From Candidatus Poribacteria bacterium (GTDB lineage Bacteria; Poribacteria; WGA-4E; WGA-3G), in NCBI GenBank assembly GCA_026710795.1, contig JAPOQK010000053.1, positions 1 to 42,416 of the forward strand: a stretch of DNA of 42,416 bases, in the 5' to 3' direction. The notes beneath the pieces are model-generated. The model did no database searches, was not told where the DNA came from, and saw only the letters and a program-made list of their open reading frames with translations. The position numbers and the translations under genes were made by a program. How positions within the stretch are numbered: the stretch's first letter is position 1; each line of letters begins with the position of its first letter. Positions 27,824-36,775 of the stretch are shown piece by piece.

Positions 27824-27852
27824 TTGACATTCCCACAATTACATGTTAATCT
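27824..27852 (+). promoter_or_regulatory. Promoter of the ABC/Gld-like operon
   Basis: TTGACA (27824-27829), 17 bases and TAATCT (27847-27852), with TG one base before the -10, form an extended -10 promoter candidate. Transcription would start near 27859, leaving a leader of about 85 bases. An AT-only inverted repeat precedes it (27802-27821). Confidence 0.5.
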
Positions 27853-27944
27853 TTTAAGTGATATTTATCCCTATTTAACGTTGGTTAGAAATCCTTTTCG
27901 CCAACCGCATCTCTATAAAAAAAATATAAGAAGAAACAAGTCTA

Positions 27945-28940
27945 ATGATTGAAGTTAGAGAACTTACCAAATCTTACGGTCCGACTCTTGCCGTGAATAA
28001 TGTCTCGTTTAATGCGAATATTGGTGAAGTTGTAGGATTTATCGGACCAAACGGTGCAGGTAAGACTACCACAATGCGAATCCTGACCTGTTATCTAACT
28101 GCAGATGCAGGAACCGCAACCGTTGCTGGATTTGATGTGCTTGAACACGCAATTGATGTCAGAAAAAATGTTGGATATCTCCCTGAGAGTGCTCCGCTCT
28201 ATGCAGATATGGGAGTGGTTGAATACCTTAAGTTCATGGCAGAAATCCGAGAAATTCCCAAAACTCGACGGAAAGAACGCATAAGAACAGTGGTTGATAT
28301 ATGTGGACTTGAAGGTGTAATACAAAAAGACATCGGGGAACTATCAAAGGGTTACAGACAACGTGTTGGCTTAGCACAAAGTCTCATCCACGACCCACCG
28401 ATTCTGATTTTGGACGAACCTACCTCTGGACTTGATCCAACACAAACCATAGAAATTCGGAACCTGATTAAGGAAATCGGGACAGAGAAACTCGTTCTTT
28501 TTAGTACTCACATTTTGCCCGAGGTTGCAGCAACTTGCAGCCGCATCCTTATGATCAGCAGAGGAAAGATAGTCGCTAACGGAACACTTGAGGAACTTAT
28601 AAACCAAGTTCGAAGTGAAAACAAATTACATGTTGCCATTAAAGGTACAGAAGATGAGATTACCACAAAACTAAGAGGACTGGACGGTATCACTGGGGTT
28701 ACACCAGTAAAGACTGACAATGGTATCGTGAGATATGAAATTACAACTACACATGAGGGTCCTGATGCCACTGGTGCCATCTTCAACGCTGCTGTTCAAA
28801 ACCGATGGGATTTAGTGGAACTACACGAAGAATCTATTGATTTGGAACAGATATTCCTCCACTATACCACTGGACAAATTAGCGGTACACCTACCAAGTC
28901 GGTAGTGAATGAAGATATAGACTCTACAGAAGAGGAATAA
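27945..28940 (+). CDS. ABC transporter ATPase (GldA/ABC-2 type)
   Basis: The 331-aa protein has Walker A GPNGAGKTTT (34-43), the signature LSKGYRQRVGLAQ, Walker B ILILDEPTSGLDPTQ and the switch FSTHIL, typical of ABC-2 exporters and of GldA in gliding Bacteroidetes. A C-terminal region of about 100 residues (from HVAIKGTEDE) is a small accessory domain often present in this subgroup. It should energise the permease encoded 59 bases downstream. With the GldG-like and DUF4340 genes it forms a four-gene unit found in many phyla; the cargo is unknown. Confidence 0.92.
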   Translation: MIEVRELTKSYGPTLAVNNVSFNANIGEVVGFIGPNGAGKTTTMRILTCYLTADAGTATVAGFDVLEHAIDVRKNVGYLPESAPLYADMGVVEYLKFMAEIREIPKTRRKERIRTVVDICGLEGVIQKDIGELSKGYRQRVGLAQSLIHDPPILILDEPTSGLDPTQTIEIRNLIKEIGTEKLVLFSTHILPEVAATCSRILMISRGKIVANGTLEELINQVRSENKLHVAIKGTEDEITTKLRGLDGITGVTPVKTDNGIVRYEITTTHEGPDATGAIFNAAVQNRWDLVELHEESIDLEQIFLHYTTGQISGTPTKSVVNEDIDSTEEE

Positions 28941-28955
28941 ATCTAAGGTTTGTAG

Positions 28956-28981
28956 TTCGGTATTATATATAATGTGCCGAA
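28956..28981 (+). other. Hairpin between ATPase and permease genes
   Basis: TTCGG (28956-28960) pairs with CCGAA (28977-28981), and the loop contains the self-complementary ATTATATATAAT. It has no T-tract, so processing or mild attenuation is more likely than termination. Confidence 0.3.
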
Positions 28982-28999
28982 TGAACAATAGAAAATACA

Positions 29000-29716
29000 A
29001 TGCAGAACATCAATACTATATTTAAAAAGGAATTTAGAAGTTATTTCAATTCTCCCATAGCGTATATTTTTATTACATTTTTCCTCGGAATTTCCTCTTG
29101 GTTATTCTTTCAAACCTTTTTCTTTTCAAACCAAGCAGAAATGCGGGGATTTTTTGGATTAATGCCATGGATTTTTCTCTTTTTCATTCCGTCTGTAACG
29201 ATGAAACTATGGGCAGAAGAGAAAAAGATGGGAACCGCTGAAATTTTGATGACTTTACCGATACGGGATTACGAGGTGGTTATTGGGAAGTTTCTGGCGA
29301 GTTTCGGGTTACTTGCTGTATCTGTGCTTTTTTCGCTTGGTATTCCCATTTCAGTTGCTCTCCTCGGCGATCCGGATGGAGGAACAATTGTATGTGGTTA
29401 TCTCGGATTGCTACTGATGGGTGGTGCGTATTTGGCAATCGGGATGTTTGCATCAACGTTAACCGAGAATCAGATTATCGCATTTATTATAGGAATCACT
29501 ACCTGTTTTGTTTTGCTGATTATTGGGACAGATTATGTTCTTTTTAGTGCTCCCGATTGGTTATATCCAATTTTTAGTTATCTTGGTCTTGGTGTCCACT
29601 ATAGCAGCATTCTACGCGGTGTCATTGATTCCCGCGATATAATCTATTATTTGACTATCATGGGGTTCTTTCTATATATAAGTACTCTAATGGTTGAAAG
29701 TCGGAAATGGCGTTAA
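29000..29716 (+). CDS. ABC-2 type permease (GldF-like)
   Basis: The 238-aa membrane protein begins with the cytoplasmic amphipathic stretch INTIFKKEFRSYFNSPIAY, characteristic of ABC-2 permeases of the GldF type. About six membrane helices follow. KLWAEEKKMGTAEILMTLP is the conserved cytoplasmic loop of this group. It should form the transmembrane part of a transporter with the upstream ATPase. The next gene, for the large GldG-like subunit, starts 19 bases after its stop. Confidence 0.88.
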   Translation: MQNINTIFKKEFRSYFNSPIAYIFITFFLGISSWLFFQTFFFSNQAEMRGFFGLMPWIFLFFIPSVTMKLWAEEKKMGTAEILMTLPIRDYEVVIGKFLASFGLLAVSVLFSLGIPISVALLGDPDGGTIVCGYLGLLLMGGAYLAIGMFASTLTENQIIAFIIGITTCFVLLIIGTDYVLFSAPDWLYPIFSYLGLGVHYSSILRGVIDSRDIIYYLTIMGFFLYISTLMVESRKWR

Positions 29717-29735
29717 GGTAAGGAGGTAAACTGTT

Positions 29736-31388
29736 TTGGCTGATAAACGGATCAAATACGGTGCTAATACCGCTATATTTATAGTTCTCATTTTCGGTAT
29801 ACTTGTGCTGGTTAATTTCCTGTCATCTCGCCAATTTTTACGCTTGGATCTCACAGAAGATAAACGTTATACCGTATCTAATGCAACTAAAGATGTCATA
29901 AGGAACTTGGATGATATTGTTACAATTACTACATACTTCTCTTCAGAACCCGCGAGAGTGGCTCAAATCCATCGTGACATCAGAGATGTTTTAGATGAAT
30001 ATAATGCATTTTCTAAAAGACTCCAGATAGACTATGTGGATCCAGTTGATTTAGACGATGGAGAGAAACAGGAACTCCGTTTCAAAGGAATACAGGAAGT
30101 TCAAATCAATGTTCCAGGGAAAGATAAACTTGAAATCGCAAATGTGTTTATGGCGATATCTGTCGGGTATAGTGGCAAAGAGGAAGTACTACCAATTGTG
30201 CAATCGACAGCTAACTTGGAATATGAACTCACCTCAACAATTGTAAAAGTGACAACCAAGGAAGCAAAAACAGTTGGGTTTCTGACTGGACACAATGAAT
30301 TTGATATAAACGCGCAGGAACAATTAAACCAACATTTACGCCAACTCTTGGATAAAAACGCACAAGGACAATACAACATTACTACTGTTGATCTCCAAGC
30401 AGGCGAAGCCGTGGACCCCTCTGTGACGACATTAGTTGTCGCAGGACCAAAACAGGTGTTGACTGAGCGGGAAAAGTATGAGATTGACCAGTTTATTATG
30501 CGTGGTGGAAGAGCGTTATTCTTGATTGATCCGATTACCATGCAAGCCAGAACACTACAAGGTGCTCCCCTTGCTACAGGTTTGAACGACATGCTTGAAC
30601 ATTACGGTGTAAAACTTGGTAATAATTTGGTAGGGGATCGTAGATTTCACGATTCCGTTCAGCTGCAACAAGGCAATATGACTTTTATACAACCTTATAT
30701 CTATTTTGTCAAAGTCATAAAACCCAATTTTTCAAAAGAACACGCGGTTACAAATCAGTTAGAAGAATTGACGTTACCTTGGACAAGTTCTGTGGATATT
30801 TTGACGAAAGAAGGAGTTATAGGGACAGCCTTAGCAAAGACAAGTGAATTTGGACAGAGTTTCCAAGGTGCATACAACCTGATGCCAGGTACCCCTATAC
30901 CGCAAACAGAATCACAAGTTTATTCTGTTGCTGGTTCTTTAGAGGGGCAGTTCAAGAGTTTTTACGCGGACAAAGAAATACCGTCAACAGAAACTCCTGT
31001 GACGACTGATGGCGAAAATGATAGTGATACCTCAGATCAGATAGACAATACAGATGACAGAACAACTATTACCGTGAGTGCAGAAACACAGATTATTGTA
31101 GTAGGTACAGCAGAATTACTAACACGGTTGAACAGAAACAGCGCTGACTTCTTCTTGAACTGTATTGACTGGTTGACTCTTGGGGATACTCTCATCGGAA
31201 TCCGTTCCCATACAATTACGGATCGTCCTTTAGTAGAAACATCGGAGTTGGCAAAAAACTCTATCAAATATATCTGTACCATAGGTATTTCGCTATTGGT
31301 TATCCTATTTGGACTGATTAGATATTTCATAAAAGGGAGAGTAAGACGGTTGGTAGAAACACAAGGCGTTCCAACCGCAATTGACTAA
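29736..31388 (+). CDS. GldG-like ABC-transporter auxiliary protein
   Basis: The 550-aa protein starts at TTG 29736; the full AGGAGGT at 29721-29727 fixes this start. An N-terminal membrane helix (about 12-30) precedes the block FLSSRQFLRLDLTEDKRYTV, the hallmark of GldG/ABC_transp_aux proteins. A large extracytoplasmic domain (about 35-510) contains the YFSSEP and FLTGHNEFD segments. An acidic low-complexity stretch lies near 425-445, and a C-terminal membrane helix (about 512-532) is followed by a short basic tail. In Bacteroidetes, GldG works with GldF and GldA in gliding; outside them the function of this family is not settled. Confidence 0.87.
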   Translation: MADKRIKYGANTAIFIVLIFGILVLVNFLSSRQFLRLDLTEDKRYTVSNATKDVIRNLDDIVTITTYFSSEPARVAQIHRDIRDVLDEYNAFSKRLQIDYVDPVDLDDGEKQELRFKGIQEVQINVPGKDKLEIANVFMAISVGYSGKEEVLPIVQSTANLEYELTSTIVKVTTKEAKTVGFLTGHNEFDINAQEQLNQHLRQLLDKNAQGQYNITTVDLQAGEAVDPSVTTLVVAGPKQVLTEREKYEIDQFIMRGGRALFLIDPITMQARTLQGAPLATGLNDMLEHYGVKLGNNLVGDRRFHDSVQLQQGNMTFIQPYIYFVKVIKPNFSKEHAVTNQLEELTLPWTSSVDILTKEGVIGTALAKTSEFGQSFQGAYNLMPGTPIPQTESQVYSVAGSLEGQFKSFYADKEIPSTETPVTTDGENDSDTSDQIDNTDDRTTITVSAETQIIVVGTAELLTRLNRNSADFFLNCIDWLTLGDTLIGIRSHTITDRPLVETSELAKNSIKYICTIGISLLVILFGLIRYFIKGRVRRLVETQGVPTAID

Positions 31389-31409
31389 ATTATATTACTT
31401 TTGGATAAA

Positions 31410-32411
31410 ATGATGAAAAATAGACAACTACAGGTTTTAGGTGGAATCTTTGTTTTATTATTACTCGTTGTACTGATTTTTGAGAACCCTTTCAAAAAAA
31501 GTGAGTATCAGAAGAAAATTGAAGCTGCAACTGCACTGTTTCCAAACTTTGATAAGGAACAGGTCACGAGAATAGAGATTATTGCCATTGGTCAAACATC
31601 AACACTAATGAAGCAGGATGATAGTTGGGTTGTTGCATCTATGGATAACTATCCTGCTGATACTGAAAGCGTAGATGAATTGTTCACAAAAGTCGCTGAA
31701 TTTGACAATGCAAACCTTGTCTCCGACAACCCCAAAAACCAGGCTGAATTTCAAGTAGATAATACAGGTATTGAAACAAAATTGCTTGGAGCAAATGATA
31801 CAGTGCTGGTACATCTATTTGTTGGGAAAAATACCCCAGGATTTCTAAGCAGTTATGTGCGTGTCGCAGATTCAAATGATGTCTATACCGCGCAAGGATA
31901 CTTACAAGGTGTTTTTGATAAAAGCACACGAACTTGGAAAGATCGGACGATATTCAAGTTCAACAAAGGTATAGCCACACAAATTAACATTACTTCCCCA
32001 GACGAAACGGTTGAATTGCGTTTAGATGCTGAAAATAAATGGCAAATGCTACAACCGGTGTCTGCTGCAGTTAACCAGAACGAAGTTGACAACTTGCTCA
32101 ATGCATTCAGCGAATTGAAAACTGACGATTTTGCTGAGGAAAAAGAACTTACCGAATACGGTTTAGATGCTCCAACGTCATCAATTACTGCAATCCTCAA
32201 CGATGGCACTACAGCAACTTTGCATGTTGGTAAAGAAGAAGGCGGTAAACTATACGTTAAGAGAGAAGATAAAGCATCGGTCTTTATGTTGTTCAAATCA
32301 AATGTTGATAATCTGATTAAAAAATCCGAAAAACTTATAGAAAATGTGCCTCCTCCACAGGCAGAGGACGAAAACACAACACCAGCGGAGGAAGGAAATC
32401 CAACAGAATAA
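31410..32411 (+). CDS. DUF4340 membrane-anchored protein
   Basis: I choose ATG 31410 (333 aa); the next codon is also ATG, and an in-frame TTG lies at 31401. One N-terminal membrane helix (roughly 7-25, VLGGIFVLLLLVVLIF) anchors an extracytoplasmic part made of repeated beta-rich units: VTRIEIIAIGQTSTLMKQDDSWVV, described here by its ends, recurs as INITSPDETVELRLDAENKW. The arrangement fits DUF4340, which is regularly encoded right after GldG-like proteins. The C-terminus is acidic and Pro-rich. It starts 21 bases after the GldG-like stop and closes the operon. Confidence 0.8.
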   Translation: MMKNRQLQVLGGIFVLLLLVVLIFENPFKKSEYQKKIEAATALFPNFDKEQVTRIEIIAIGQTSTLMKQDDSWVVASMDNYPADTESVDELFTKVAEFDNANLVSDNPKNQAEFQVDNTGIETKLLGANDTVLVHLFVGKNTPGFLSSYVRVADSNDVYTAQGYLQGVFDKSTRTWKDRTIFKFNKGIATQINITSPDETVELRLDAENKWQMLQPVSAAVNQNEVDNLLNAFSELKTDDFAEEKELTEYGLDAPTSSITAILNDGTTATLHVGKEEGGKLYVKREDKASVFMLFKSNVDNLIKKSEKLIENVPPPQAEDENTTPAEEGNPTE

Positions 32412-32599
32412 ATTAATGGTGTATAAGTTTCAAAGATAGTCATGTCCTGCATCATAAGCAACCCGATGAACGATATAACCTCCTTGTAGCAATCATCAAC
32501 AGAAGATTCTTAAAACTGGATAATCCTATTGTTGAGTTAAACCACGACCTATAAACTAAGGCATAATTTCGCTTTCTCCGTTGGAGTAAGGAGTTTACA

Positions 32600-33322
32600 A
32601 TGAAAACTATAGCATTCTTTGCCCTCCCTCTATTCGTTTTTCTTACAGGATGCGCGACCATAACTAACACCCTTTCTGATGATTCTAAAGACAAATACGA
32701 TTTTCGAGAAACCCAATGGGGCTTCAGTCAACAGCGAGTCCAAGTAGCAGAAAAGGATAGTAGACTTTATCTTAAGAGAGATGATGTACTTGTCTACAAT
32801 ACTGAAATCGCTGGTGTCCCAACATACCTTGTTTATACTTTCAAGGACAACAAATTACGAGCAGCTGGGTATATCACAGAGAAACCGGTAAAAAACGCAC
32901 AGAATATTACCAAAATGTGTATTGATAAACTCGGTCCACCAACAAAAAGAACTAACGAAGGTATGAATTGGGATACACCAGAAACAGTGATATTTGCCAA
33001 CGCATATCCGTCACACATCACCTTGGGAGCAGTAAGATATGAACACGTCCCTGGTGGTGTCTTTACCAATTTACTACATAATCTAAAAAAGAATCAAAAA
33101 GGTTCTGTTGATCGTTGGGATGCTGTGTGGTCATATATTGACAAGTCGTACTACGAGGAACAACGTAAAGATGGTATCCATTTAGCAGATTTATCTTTCT
33201 ATGAGAAAGTATTATTCGGAACCATCAAAAGACATGAATTTCTTCACTATAAAACCAGAACTGGTTATAAGCTTCCTATTCCACATGATTTCTTAAACAG
33301 CGGAGTGGCTGAAGCCAAATAA
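32600..33322 (+). CDS. Putative lipoprotein of unknown function
   Basis: The 240-aa protein has a lipoprotein signal peptide with the lipobox LTGC (Cys18). AAGGAG lies eight bases before the ATG. The mature part begins with polar residues and contains a beta-rich segment (DDVLVYNTEIAGVPTYLVYTF) reminiscent of small outer-membrane lipoproteins, but I do not recognise the family. It is 188 bases after the DUF4340 gene and may have its own promoter. The SIMPL-domain lipoprotein gene follows on the same strand. Confidence 0.75.
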   Translation: MKTIAFFALPLFVFLTGCATITNTLSDDSKDKYDFRETQWGFSQQRVQVAEKDSRLYLKRDDVLVYNTEIAGVPTYLVYTFKDNKLRAAGYITEKPVKNAQNITKMCIDKLGPPTKRTNEGMNWDTPETVIFANAYPSHITLGAVRYEHVPGGVFTNLLHNLKKNQKGSVDRWDAVWSYIDKSYYEEQRKDGIHLADLSFYEKVLFGTIKRHEFLHYKTRTGYKLPIPHDFLNSGVAEAK

Positions 33323-33408
33323 TAGAACTATATGTCATATAGACTAATTACCTGTTACGAATAATGGGAATATTTCAAATTAATTCACAACTAATCATGG
33401 AGACAGAT

Positions 33409-34188
33409 ATGTCCACAACTAAAGCATACTGCTTAGGTTTTACTTCTTTTTCAATTACCAAATTTTGCATGTTAGGACTTTCTTTAATACTGATTTCTAC
33501 ACTCACTGCCTGTGATTCGCATGTTGCTTCACAGTTATTATCTTCTTCACCATCGGGTAGAACTATTCATGTAACAGGAAGCGGCTCGGTTACAGGTGAA
33601 CCTGATATTGCCAACCTCAACATAGGTGTCTCAGTTGTAAGACCGAATGTCGCTGATGCTCGCGAGGAAGCTGCAATGGCAATGACAGGGTTGATAGATT
33701 CTCTAAAGGCGAACAACATTGATGAAAAGGATATCAACACACAGAATTTCAGCATTTATCCGCAATACGACTATACGGAAGAAGGACGTAAACTCCGTGG
33801 TTACAGTGTAAACAACACCGTTAGAGTAAAGGTGCGAGATTTGACAACTCTCAGTGATGTTATTGATGATGCTGCGGAAGCGGGGGGAGATAGTATAGTT
33901 GTCAACTCTATACAATTCATGATTGACGATACTACGCCATTACAGTCACAAGCACGAACTTTAGCTGTAAAGAATGCTGAAACAAAGGCACAAACGTTAG
34001 CTGATGCGAGCGGTGTATTGCTTGGAAAGCCTGTTACTATAACAGAAAGCACCTATTTTGAAAGTCCACCAATTCCCTATGCCGCAGAAGATGCAGCATT
34101 TGCAGATGAAGCACGCACTTCCACACCAATTTCACCAGGAGAACTCACTGTTACTGTGAACGTTACTGTTATATATGAAATTGAGTGA
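33409..34188 (+). CDS. SIMPL-domain (DUF541) lipoprotein
   Basis: I start at ATG 33409 (259 aa, MSTTKAYC), because GGAGA lies just upstream; a longer in-frame start at 33364 lacks a good site. A hydrophobic stretch ends in the lipobox LTAC. The mature protein begins with the SIMPL signature IHVTGSGSVTGEPDIANLNIGV-like block and has NFSIYPQYDY and GYSVNNTVRVKVRDL, all typical of this family (formerly DUF541, as in E. coli YggE). YggE-type proteins are periplasmic or outer-membrane and linked to oxidative-stress protection, but the mechanism is uncertain. A terminator-like hairpin follows at 34232-34255. Confidence 0.88.
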   Translation: MSTTKAYCLGFTSFSITKFCMLGLSLILISTLTACDSHVASQLLSSSPSGRTIHVTGSGSVTGEPDIANLNIGVSVVRPNVADAREEAAMAMTGLIDSLKANNIDEKDINTQNFSIYPQYDYTEEGRKLRGYSVNNTVRVKVRDLTTLSDVIDDAAEAGGDSIVVNSIQFMIDDTTPLQSQARTLAVKNAETKAQTLADASGVLLGKPVTITESTYFESPPIPYAAEDAAFADEARTSTPISPGELTVTVNVTVIYEIE

Positions 34189-34231
34189 GATACATAACCT
34201 AAATTAATGGTAATTTCATACCGTATTTGTT

Positions 34232-34265
34232 GAGTCAGGTCTATGTGCTTGACTCTTTGTTTATT
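34232..34265 (+). terminator. Terminator of the lipoprotein gene
   Basis: GAGTCA (34232-34237) pairs with TGACTC (34250-34255) and is followed by TTTGTTTATT. It overlaps the end of the convergent GT4 gene and would serve only the + strand. Confidence 0.5.
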
Positions 34266-35446
34266 ACGGATTGATACACAGTTAGCAGCTTCTTCCCGAT
34301 GTTCCGCCAATCATAATCTTGTTCTACGCGTTCACGACCTTTTTCACCAATTTGCTTACGCAGTGATGGGTCTGTCAGCAATTTTATGACAGCTTCAGCA
34401 AAATCTTTCGGGTCGTTAGCGATAAGGATTTCTTCACCATCGCGAAGTATCAGACCTTCTGCACCCACTGAGGTAGACACAACTGCTTTCCCCATTGCCA
34501 ATGCTTCCAGAATCTTCAAACGTGTACCACTCCCTATCCGTAAAGGCACGACAAATACTGTTGCCTCAGCAAAATAAGGTTTAATCTCTGGTACACGTCC
34601 AGTCACTACTACACCTTCCCTATCTGCCAGTTGTTGTACCTGTGTTGATGGATTTCCACCAACGATAGAGAATTTGACATCTGGTACGTTTTTCTGTACC
34701 TGTGGTAACACCTCGTCCGCAAAGAATGAAACAGCATCTTCGTTGGGGTACCAATCCATGCTTCCAATATAGATGAGATGTGCGGGTGCTTCTGATTCGA
34801 AATCCGGTTGATAATGTGAAACATCTACACCGTTAGGAATTACCTTAACAACGTCATCAGCACAGAATTGCTGGAAAACTTTAGCGTCAATGTCGGATGT
34901 ACATGTCACGGCATCAAACTGAGAACTTAACACTCGCTCATAACGTTGAAATGCGCGTTGTTGAGTCCAATACGCGCATTTGTAGAATATGTTCTTTGTT
35001 TCACCCGTTAGTCTATGCCAGATAGCTGAGTCAACGTTCTGCTGTGAAAGCACACTCGGAAGGTCAGTTTGATTATAAAACTGAGCAGTATGAAACATCT
35101 CATAGTGCACCAGATCATAAGTTCCTGATATTAACAATTCCCTTAGTTTTTGTCGATAGGCAGGAACATTGTATCGTGCTACAGTGATAGGTTGTCTATT
35201 GATACACGCAGAGGTGAGTGTCCTGAGTGATAAACGTGGTAGTGTTGCGGAATTCTGAACAAGGTGGACTTTAATACCTAATTGTTCAATATGGGTGACA
35301 CTTGTTGCATCTGATGGTTGTGTTTGCAAGGCAAGCAGGGTAATGTCGTTGTTTAGTGCTATCTGTTTGAGAAGGTTGAATACGCGAATACGTCCGCCGT
35401 CAGTGAGAGGGTACGGCACGGTGGGAGACAAAAAAAGTATTTTCAT
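34241..35446 (-). CDS. Glycosyltransferase family 4 (GT4)
   Basis: The 401-aa protein begins MKILFLSPTVPYPLTDGGRIR, an N-terminal GT-B donor-sensing loop with the Gly-Gly-Arg typical of Glyco_trans_4_4 enzymes. The C-terminal half has VIPNGVDVSHY, LIYIGSMDWYPN and the nucleotide-sugar region RIGSGTRLKILEALAMGKAV with its EX7E-like arrangement. It resembles sugar-PEP-CTERM/EpsH-associated and other exopolysaccharide transferases. The donor and acceptor are unknown. It stands 47 bases downstream of the exported repeat protein on the same strand, with no sign of a terminator between them. Confidence 0.88.
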   Translation of the reverse strand: MKILFLSPTVPYPLTDGGRIRVFNLLKQIALNNDITLLALQTQPSDATSVTHIEQLGIKVHLVQNSATLPRLSLRTLTSACINRQPITVARYNVPAYRQKLRELLISGTYDLVHYEMFHTAQFYNQTDLPSVLSQQNVDSAIWHRLTGETKNIFYKCAYWTQQRAFQRYERVLSSQFDAVTCTSDIDAKVFQQFCADDVVKVIPNGVDVSHYQPDFESEAPAHLIYIGSMDWYPNEDAVSFFADEVLPQVQKNVPDVKFSIVGGNPSTQVQQLADREGVVVTGRVPEIKPYFAEATVFVVPLRIGSGTRLKILEALAMGKAVVSTSVGAEGLILRDGEEILIANDPKDFAEAVIKLLTDPSLRKQIGEKGRERVEQDYDWRNIGKKLLTVYQSVINKESST

Positions 35447-35493
35447 GTTTTACGGGAAAAACAATCGTTGGTCATGAGAAATAATACAGAACA

Positions 35494-36600
35494 TTATTTA
35501 GTAAGTTCACTGTTTTCTAATTGTTTAGGATTGTTCGCGTCTTTTTCATTTCTTTTAAATCCATCAATAAAAGCAATTAACCTTTCTTTTAATTGCTGAC
35601 GTGAACTGAGTATCGGTGCAGATGGCATGAAAAGAGTACCGCTTTTAAGCGGTATCCATCCCTTAATCGCATCAGTAATTCCGATGTAGACCCATTTACT
35701 ATTCAAATCAAGATAAACATCTATCCAACTATCCGTCATTTGAACATTATATTTTTGTGTGCCATCAATTATTTGCCAACTGACACCGTCCTCATCAGCA
35801 ATCAGCTTAGTATTTATAGGTAATTCTATATTCTTCCTCTTGAATCCTTCGCGAAGTTCTGTAGATAACTTCCCTTGACTTAAAGTCTCTGCGGAGGTAG
35901 TATCCACATGAAATAGTTTCGTTAAAATAGGATACTTCGATTGTTGATAGACATTCAGTTGGTTTTTGCCATTCCTGATTTCATAATTCTGTTGAAGCTT
36001 ATTATCATTCATCAGCCAGTGTTTATTTTTTTCTACAACCGAGAATTTCAGATCATTAGATAGATTAATCTTCTGGGTGTTAAATGCCTCTTCAAAATTA
36101 GGTAGATAGATATCAAGCACATTGTTATTCCTTGCAACGGTGTAACCCGCTCCAGTACTATCTGTCAGAATCCAGTCTTGACCACTTAGCAACACTTTAA
36201 TTTGGGAAGAACCCGATGAAATCTGAATACCACCTAAAGAATCGTCAAACATTTCTTTCCAGTTGAATGCTGTTTTCAATTCTTTATCCAATGCATCTGG
36301 GGTTAAATTTGCCCGATGACCCAAGGCAATACTAAACAACATTTCCCTGGAATAGACACCAATATTTAAATTGCTGATATACCTTTGGTCAATACTAAAA
36401 AGATATTGGTTTTTTGTGTATACAATTGGTTTTGAATTGACAGTAGGTCTGCCGCGTACTGCCGTTCGTTTGTGAACTTGTAACTTCGGTGGTTCTGTCT
36501 GCGCGACCGAGGGTGCATTCAGAATATATACACAAAATAAAGAACCGATGACTATAACTACAAACAGTCCAATAAGTAGGGTTTTTAATACTAATTTCAT
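35494..36600 (-). CDS. Membrane-anchored exported protein with repeated W-x-I-x-D...Y modules
   Basis: I do not recognise the family. The 368-aa protein has one N-terminal hydrophobic helix (about 5-27), followed by an exported domain. Three units of about 50-60 residues end in related patterns: DWILTDSTGAGYTV..NVLDIYL, HWLMNDNKLQQNYEI..NQLNVYQ and SWQIIDGTQKYNV..SWIDVYL. Each is preceded by an amphipathic segment (for example LREGFKRKNIELP). The sensor domain of the kinase at 24526-26343 carries the same kind of unit (RWQITDLDSGHNYNLW). The C-terminus is charged. It may bind a ligand or partner in the periplasm. It is divergent from the aminotransferase gene, with 175 AT-rich bases between. 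Confidence 0.7.
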   Translation of the reverse strand: MKLVLKTLLIGLFVVIVIGSLFCVYILNAPSVAQTEPPKLQVHKRTAVRGRPTVNSKPIVYTKNQYLFSIDQRYISNLNIGVYSREMLFSIALGHRANLTPDALDKELKTAFNWKEMFDDSLGGIQISSGSSQIKVLLSGQDWILTDSTGAGYTVARNNNVLDIYLPNFEEAFNTQKINLSNDLKFSVVEKNKHWLMNDNKLQQNYEIRNGKNQLNVYQQSKYPILTKLFHVDTTSAETLSQGKLSTELREGFKRKNIELPINTKLIADEDGVSWQIIDGTQKYNVQMTDSWIDVYLDLNSKWVYIGITDAIKGWIPLKSGTLFMPSAPILSSRQQLKERLIAFIDGFKRNEKDANNPKQLENSELTK

Positions 36601-36675
36601 GGTGTTTTGTTATATACTCTAATATCCTATTATTTATTATTGATGTGAATATTAATTGATATGAATAAAAACTAG

Positions 36676-36704
36676 TTGACATTTTGTTAATCTCAATACA
36701 CAAT
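36676..36704 (+). promoter_or_regulatory. Promoter of the aminotransferase gene
   Basis: TTGACA (36676-36681), 17 bases and CACAAT (36699-36704) form a candidate promoter; transcription would start near 36711, about 65 bases upstream of the ATG. Confidence 0.45.
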
Positions 36705-36775
36705 TACTATACTATCAAAGTCTCATTATATTTTGTTATTATACCATTTCCTACTTTAGACCACAACCTGAAAAT